Shown in pieces: positions 61,292 through 64,000 of a DNA stretch of 64,000 nt. The translations under genes and the position numbers were made by a program. The notes under the pieces were generated by a model. It did no database searches, was not told the origin of the DNA, and worked only from the letters and a program-made list of their open reading frames with translations. The first letter of the stretch is position 1. Each line of letters opens with the position of its first letter. Source of the stretch: Thermodesulfobacteriota bacterium (GTDB lineage: Bacteria > Desulfobacterota > Desulfobulbia > Desulfobulbales > JBFMBH01); NCBI GenBank assembly GCA_040755095.1, contig JBFMBH010000001.1, forward strand, positions 95,176 to 159,175, given 5' to 3'.

Positions 61292-61440
61292 GGGCGCGGG
61301 GTATTGGCGTCCATGCCGTCCATGCCGTCCATGTCGTCCATCCAGTCCATGGTCGGCCACGGGCGCGGGGTATTGCCGCCGGCCCCCGTACCCAGGGCGT
61401 TGCCCTGGGCTGGTATGGTACGGCCCCTGCAGGGCCTGAC
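61292..61440. repeat. Composite intergenic repeat: 9-bp GTCCATnnn array (x5) flanked by direct repeats and two palindromes
   Basis: 61309-61353 consists of five 9-mers beginning GTCCAT. A 15-bp direct repeat, GGGCGCGGGGTATTG, flanks it (61292-61306 and 61361-61375). To the right lie the perfect stem CCCAGGGC-gtt-GCCCTGGG (61391-61409) and GGCCC-N5-GGGCC (61422-61436). Only noncoding sequence is here. Confidence 0.78.
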
Positions 61441-61517
61441 TGCAAACCGCACCATCATAGCCGATCCGAAGGTGCCACCTTGGGTGATCGGCTAGCCCCC
61501 CCTGGGAGGTTTCCATC

Positions 61518-61928
61518 ATGGCCAGCCGTGTCCTTTTCGTCTGCCGGGAAAACGCCAACCGCAGCCAGATGGCCGAGGCCTTCTGCCGCCGGCATGGGGC
61601 CGGCCGGGTGGAGGCCGCCAGCGCCGGCTCGCAGCCGGCGGCAGCCATCAACCCCCGGGCGAAGGCCGCCATGGCCGAGAAGGGCTACGACCTCGCCGGC
61701 CATTTCCCCAAGCCGCTGTCCGCTGTCGCGGATGACCCCTACGACGCGGTGGTGACCATGGGCTGCGGCGACAGCTGCCCTTTTGTCCGGGCCTTCATCC
61801 GGGAGGACTGGGACCTGCCTGACCCCCGGGATCTGGAGCCAGCTGCCTATGCCCAGGTGCGGGACGTCATCGAGGCCCGGGTGCTGGACCTCCTGCAGCG
61901 GCTCGCCGGGTCGGGGACGGCGCCATGA
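61518..61928 (+). CDS. Arsenate reductase / low-molecular-weight phosphatase family protein
   Basis: 136 residues from ATG 61518, with GGGAGG upstream. The catalytic loop C-R-E-N-A-N-R-S has Cys9 and Arg15 (CX5R). The later M-G-C-G-D-S-C-P segment holds Cys73 and Cys77, and D-L-P-D-P follows (Asp92). Three such Cys residues are typical of the thioredoxin-coupled ArsC reductases rather than tyrosine phosphatases, which lack the second pair. Arsenate reduction in the cytoplasm is therefore the likely role. No arsR, arsB or acr3 is nearby. The gene overlaps the next one by four bases (ATGA). Confidence 0.82.
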   Translation: MASRVLFVCRENANRSQMAEAFCRRHGAGRVEAASAGSQPAAAINPRAKAAMAEKGYDLAGHFPKPLSAVADDPYDAVVTMGCGDSCPFVRAFIREDWDLPDPRDLEPAAYAQVRDVIEARVLDLLQRLAGSGTAP

Positions 61929-63742
61929 GCCAGGTGCGGCTGCTGCGCCGGCTGCTGCTGGTGCAGCTTCTGGCGGCCCTGCTCTTTCTGACCTTGCTGC
62001 TGGGCTTTCTGAGCCGAACCTGGTCGGCGGCCCAGGGACGGCTGGTCCAGGAGGACCTGGAGGTCCGGGCCCGGCTGGTAGTCGACACCATCCGCAGTAT
62101 GCTGCCCGAAGCGGCCGGCCGGCTGCAAGCCTTTGTCCGGGACACCGGCCAGGCCGCCGATACCCGTCTGACCGTGGTTGCTCCGGACGGCACCGTGCTG
62201 GCGGACACCTGGGAGGCGCCCGAGCGGATGGAAAGCCATGCCGACCGGGAGGAGGTGGCCCGGGCCCTGGCCGGACAGGTGGCCTTCGCCCGGCGCTACA
62301 GCTTCACCCTGCACACCGAGGTGGTGTACCTGGCCATGCCCCTGACCAGGGACGGCCAGGTGCTGGCCGTCCTGCGGGCTGCCCGGCCAGCCCTCCCTCT
62401 GGATCACGATCTGACCGCCGTCCGGCTCGTCTTCCTGATCGCCGGCCTGGCCTTCATGCTCCTGGTGGCAGCCGCCACCCTGCTGGCGACCCGCCGCCTG
62501 CGCCGGTCTTTGCGCACCCTGGAGGAGGGGGCAGCCCGCTTTGCCGCCGGCGATCTGGCCCTCCCCCTGTCGGTGGTGGAAGAGGAGCTGCAGGGCCTGG
62601 CCGCGGCCATGAACCGGATGGCCCAGGAGCTGGCCGGCCGCATCCGCGCCGCCCTCCGGGAAAAAAACGAGCTGGAGGCCCTGTTCGCCAGCATGCTGGA
62701 AGGGGTGATCGTCCTGGACCAGGAAGGCCGCATCCAGCGGGTCAACGACGCGGCGATCCGGCTGCTGGGCCTGGACAGCCGGCGGTCCCTGGTGGGCCGG
62801 CAGGTGCTGGAGGTGATCCGTCACCGGCAGCTGGAGCGGCTGGCCGGGGAAACCCTGACCCGGGACAGTCCGGTCGCCGGGGAGGTGACCTTGCCGGGTG
62901 GCCCCGGCGGCGACCGCTTCCTGGCGGTGCACGGCGTCCATCTCCTGGATGAAGACGGTCTGCCCCGGGGGGGCCTGGTGGTCCTGCACGACGTCAGCCA
63001 CATCCGCCGCCTGGAGACGGTGCGGCGCGACTTCGTGGCCAACGTCTCCCACGAGCTCAAGACGCCGATCACCTCCATCAAAGGCTTTGTGGAGACCCTC
63101 TTGGCCGGCGCCATGGAAGAGCCGGAGAACGGCCGCCGCTTCCTGGAGATCGTCGGCCGGCAGGCGGATCGGCTGAGCGACATCGTCGACGACCTGCTGG
63201 TGCTGGCCCGACTGGAAGCGGACGCCGAGGCCGGCGGCTTTACCCTGGCGCCGCATCCCCTGGCACCGGTCCTGGAGGCGGCCCAGGCGGCGGTCAGCCT
63301 CCGGACCGCGGAAAAAGGCATCACCGTGGAGACGGATTGCCCGCCGGATCTGGCCGCCCGTATCAACCCGCCGCTTCTGGAGCAGGTGGTGGTCAATCTT
63401 CTGGACAACGCCGTGAAGTACAGCGGCAACGACACGACCATCTGGATGGAAGCGTACGCCAGCGGGGAGGAGGTGGTGATCGCGGTCATCGACCAGGGAC
63501 CGGGCATCGCCGCCGAGCACCTGCCGCGGCTCTTCGAGCGCTTCTACCGGGCGGAGAAGGCGCGCAGCCGCAAGAAGGGGGGCACCGGCCTGGGGCTCGC
63601 CATCGTCCGCCACATCGTCACCGCCCACGGCGGCCAGGTCAAGGTCCAGTCCGCCCCGGGCCGGGGCTCGGTCTTCTCGGTGCACCTGCCCCGGGTCGCC
63701 GGCATCGAGGCGGCCCCGGCCGGGCCGGCGACCGGGGCCTGA
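61925..63742 (+). CDS. PhoR-like membrane sensor histidine kinase
   Basis: 605 residues from ATG 61925, overlapping the ArsC-like gene by four bases. Two transmembrane helices (about residues 6-35 and 160-185) flank a ~125-residue extracytoplasmic sensor domain. HAMP and PAS domains follow, then the HisKA box F-V-A-N-V-S-H-E-L-K-T-P-I-T-S-I with His376, and a HATPase domain with N-L-L-D-N-A-V-K-Y, D-Q-G-P-G-I and G-T-G-L-G-L-A-I-V-R-H-I. The arrangement and sequence are those of PhoR-type kinases, which react to phosphate limitation. If so, it would fit the nearby phosphate-saving lipid genes, but no phoB is in view. The start codon is fixed by the overlap. Confidence 0.85.
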   Translation: MSQVRLLRRLLLVQLLAALLFLTLLLGFLSRTWSAAQGRLVQEDLEVRARLVVDTIRSMLPEAAGRLQAFVRDTGQAADTRLTVVAPDGTVLADTWEAPERMESHADREEVARALAGQVAFARRYSFTLHTEVVYLAMPLTRDGQVLAVLRAARPALPLDHDLTAVRLVFLIAGLAFMLLVAAATLLATRRLRRSLRTLEEGAARFAAGDLALPLSVVEEELQGLAAAMNRMAQELAGRIRAALREKNELEALFASMLEGVIVLDQEGRIQRVNDAAIRLLGLDSRRSLVGRQVLEVIRHRQLERLAGETLTRDSPVAGEVTLPGGPGGDRFLAVHGVHLLDEDGLPRGGLVVLHDVSHIRRLETVRRDFVANVSHELKTPITSIKGFVETLLAGAMEEPENGRRFLEIVGRQADRLSDIVDDLLVLARLEADAEAGGFTLAPHPLAPVLEAAQAAVSLRTAEKGITVETDCPPDLAARINPPLLEQVVVNLLDNAVKYSGNDTTIWMEAYASGEEVVIAVIDQGPGIAAEHLPRLFERFYRAEKARSRKKGGTGLGLAIVRHIVTAHGGQVKVQSAPGRGSVFSVHLPRVAGIEAAPAGPATGA

Positions 63743-63817
63743 AGGTGCCGCCGGGGCCCGGTCTTGCCGGTGCACCTGCCCGGGCAGCCGGTTTCCGGGA
63801 CGGGGGGTGGTCCGGGC
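63743..63817. other. Short intergenic with a decayed copy of the kinase 3' end
   Basis: 63757-63800 (CCGGTCTTGCCGGTGCACCT...) closely resembles 63666-63700 in the kinase gene. It is probably a small imperfect duplication. Confidence 0.35.
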
Positions 63818-64000
63818 CTACTTGCAGGGCACGGCGCGGCGGAGGGTGTCCTTGGTCCAGACCACCTGGCCATCCGGGGTCTTGCCGTCCTGCTTCCACT
63901 TCTCCGCCACCTCAAGACAGTAGGTGCCCATGTTCACTGCCTCCGGACCCCGGTCCGCCGGCCGCTCGCTGCCGATCCGCATCAGGTCCGGATTGGTGGT
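63818..64000 (-). CDS. Hypothetical protein, C-terminal fragment (cut by window edge)
   Basis: The minus-strand frame is open from the window edge to a stop at 63818-63820, giving the last 60 residues. It contains E-A-V-N-M-G-T-Y-C-L-E-V-A-E-K-W-K-Q-D-G-K and ends L-R-R-A-V-P-C-K. Two Cys are present. I recognise no family. An internal Met could start a very short protein, but a longer gene entering from the right is more likely. It converges with the PhoR-like gene. Confidence 0.5.
   Translation of the reverse strand, partial: TTNPDLMRIGSERPADRGPEAVNMGTYCLEVAEKWKQDGKTPDGQVVWTKDTLRRAVPCK

Noticed and set aside
8081..61353. CRISPR array as explanation for the periodic repeats
   Set aside because: The period is 9 bp with only three variable bases, far too short for repeats and spacers, and no cas gene is present.

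Overview
The window is a G+C-rich chromosomal segment from a Gram-negative bacterium. It is most consistent with a deltaproteobacterium (Desulfobacterota), probably an anaerobe that moves electrons across its envelope. The reasons are the very large multihaem c-type cytochromes, a sigma-54/NtrYX regulatory style, OmpA and lipoprotein genes, a ResB-type cytochrome maturation protein, type IV pilin-like genes and an ornithine-lipid type acyltransferase. I cannot name the species. No rRNA, tRNA, CRISPR array, phage or transposase was seen.

Layout. (1) 1-5.0 kb: the end of an HDOD protein, a membrane glycosyltransferase-like TPR protein, two tandem pilin-like genes behind a well-formed sigma-54 promoter, and a convergent gene for a membrane-anchored sigma-54 activator. 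(2) 5.1-11.3 kb: DUF4390 - ntrY - ntrX - a ClpX-like ATPase without the zinc domain. (3) 11.5-25.2 kb: cytochrome cluster 1, made of a small cytochrome, an NHL propeller protein and a 2393-residue cytochrome with 35 CxxCH motifs and an adhesin-like C-terminal region, followed by OmpA-domain and TPR periplasmic genes. (4) 25.3-31.1 kb: hemB, glnA, a small membrane protein, VanZ, SEC-C, a TPR lipoprotein and a ResB-like protein. (5) 31.4-54.3 kb: cytochrome cluster 2, with the same small cytochrome / NHL / giant cytochrome (1733 residues, 33 CxxCH) order, followed by a 3999-residue fn3/LamG/DUF2341 protein and an SBBP propeller protein. (6) 54.4-64 kb: a decayed DUF3999 gene, a histidine kinase, a three-gene lipid operon (metallophosphoesterase, GT4 glycosyltransferase, OlsF-like acyltransferase), DUF3431, an ArsC-like reductase, a PhoR-like kinase and the end of an unknown gene.

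How it may work together. The main feature is a duplicated three-gene module: a small 6-7 haem cytochrome, a secreted NHL propeller and a giant multihaem cytochrome. In copy 2 it is extended by giant secreted beta-rich proteins. Three putative promoters in front of these genes share an extended -10 (TGYTANACT) with no good -35 and a small dyad about 37-40 bp further upstream, which suggests one common activator. Three of the non-haem secreted proteins end in the same kind of C-terminal domain. I infer an extracellular electron-transfer and surface-attachment system, supported nearby by haem synthesis (hemB) and cytochrome maturation (ResB). The function itself is not shown by the sequence.

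Two families of short repeats punctuate the intergenic spaces: arrays with an exact 9-bp period built on GTCCATnnn (or TCCCATnnn), and palindromic REP-like units, including an 86-bp unit present twice in tandem.
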